A DNA stretch of 14,800 nt from Clostridium_AD sp047624165 (GTDB lineage: Bacteria; Bacillota; Clostridia; Clostridiales; Clostridiaceae), in NCBI GenBank assembly GCA_047624165.1, contig JBLHPD010000125.1, positions 1 through 14,800 of the forward strand, written 5' to 3'. The position numbers were made by a program, and so were the translations under genes. Below, in pieces: positions 14,190-14,800 of this stretch (position 1 is its first letter; every line of letters begins with the position of its first letter). A model generated the notes under the pieces. The model made no database searches. It saw only the letters and a program-made list of their open reading frames with translations, and had not been told where the DNA came from.

Positions 14190-14259
14190 AACTCATTTTA
14201 TGTAGTTTAAGCGCATTTCCAACAGATTTCGTTAAATAAGATTACTCATCTAAAGAAGC

Positions 14260-14784
14260 TTATTCTTCCCAATTAAATACGTATGGTATATTTCTATAGT
14301 AGTCTCCATAATTTAATCCATACCCAACTACAAAAAGATCGGGAATTTCAAAACAGCAATAATCAGGTATTAGGTCGATTTTTCTTCTCTCATGTTTATC
14401 TAAAAGAACGCAAGATTTAACGCTAGCAGCGCCTAAAGATCGAACTCGTGACATAACAAAATCCATAGTTAGCCCAGTATCAACAATATCATCTACTATT
14501 AATACATCAAACCCAGAAACATTGTCAGGAATGTCATTTACAACACTAACTGATCCACTTGATTGTTCATCAAGTCCATAGCTGGAGGTTGTCATAAATC
14601 CTATCTTTGTTGGTACAGTTATTTGACGTACAAGGTCTGCAGTATATATAAAACTACCTCTTAATAATGAAAGAACATATAACTTTTTTTCAGAATAATC
14701 TTTTGAAATTTCAGCACCAAGTTGTTCAATTCTTTCATTAATTTGATCTTTAGATATAAGAATGTTTCTTTTTTTATTTTCCAA
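14260..14784 (-). CDS. hpt: Hypoxanthine phosphoribosyltransferase-family protein, divergent
   Basis: A 174-residue type I phosphoribosyltransferase that, by family, makes IMP or GMP from hypoxanthine or guanine and PRPP in the cytoplasm. Visible motifs are the pyrophosphate loop LRGS (41-44), the flexible loop TSSYG (66-70), the PRPP loop VLIVDDIVDTGLT (94-106), LLDKHERRK (127-135, Lys130 purine contact) and FVVGYGLNYGDYYRNIPYV (151-169). Two conserved positions differ from typical enzymes: VDD instead of the usual (I/V)ED in the PRPP loop, and GLNY instead of GLDY. The protein also ends soon after that motif. The start is TTG at 14784 after a poor GGGCGGG site; the frame stays open to the window edge, so it may start further upstream. 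ftsH, the usual downstream neighbour of clostridial hpt, is absent, suggesting a paralogue. Confidence 0.82.
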   Translation of the reverse strand: MENKKRNILISKDQINERIEQLGAEISKDYSEKKLYVLSLLRGSFIYTADLVRQITVPTKIGFMTTSSYGLDEQSSGSVSVVNDIPDNVSGFDVLIVDDIVDTGLTMDFVMSRVRSLGAASVKSCVLLDKHERRKIDLIPDYCCFEIPDLFVVGYGLNYGDYYRNIPYVFNWEE

Positions 14785-14800
14785 TGTTAATCCCGCCCTC

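Overview
The window comes from a low-GC, endospore-forming, strictly fermentative Clostridium-type bacterium. Its left third carries the succinate to 4-hydroxybutyrate to crotonyl-CoA branch known from Clostridium kluyveri and C. aminobutyricum. Its right two thirds carry classic sporulation genes (spoIIAA-spoIIAB-sigF, spoVAC-AD-AE, yunB). AT-rich intergenic DNA and strong GGAGG ribosome binding sites agree with Clostridium. I cannot name the species from the sequence alone.

Region 1 (1-4713): the 3' end of abfD (4-hydroxybutyryl-CoA dehydratase), a 323-base intergenic region, then cat1 (succinyl-CoA:CoA transferase), sucD (CoA-dependent succinate semialdehyde dehydrogenase) and 4hbD (4-hydroxybutyrate dehydrogenase), closed by a terminator. 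Together they turn succinate into 4-hydroxybutyrate and, after CoA activation by an enzyme not in the window, into crotonyl-CoA for butyrate formation, consuming reduced nicotinamide cofactor. The abfD-cat1 gap is unusually structured. It holds a nested inverted-repeat element of about 100 bases (205-307), a perfect 12-bp terminator hairpin (325-354), a good candidate site for the redox repressor Rex (372-389), and a cat1 leader that can fold in two mutually exclusive ways (412-494).

Region 2 (4748-6874): a nitroreductase-family flavoprotein and a 457-residue multi-spanning membrane protein resembling the NCS2/UraA-fold transporters. They are probably co-transcribed and end at a very long perfect inverted repeat. 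The first gene lies only 34 bases after the 4hbD terminator, so its promoter is unclear.

Region 3 (6875-10790): the spoIIA operon, preceded by a perfect match to the sigma-H consensus, encodes forespore sigma-F with its anti-sigma factor and anti-anti-sigma factor. The spoVAC-AD-AE operon follows; its products take dipicolinic acid into the forespore and release it during germination.

Region 4 (10791-14800): a class A penicillin-binding protein on the minus strand with a tandem-repeat C-terminal tail; divergent from it, the sporulation gene yunB, which appears to start at a rare ATT codon; then, convergent, a hypoxanthine phosphoribosyltransferase-family gene with substitutions at conserved positions. 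Each convergent pair is separated by a bidirectional terminator.

No tRNA, rRNA, CRISPR array, insertion sequence or phage gene is visible. The most promising undescribed material is regulatory: the abfD-cat1 intergenic region and the yunB start.
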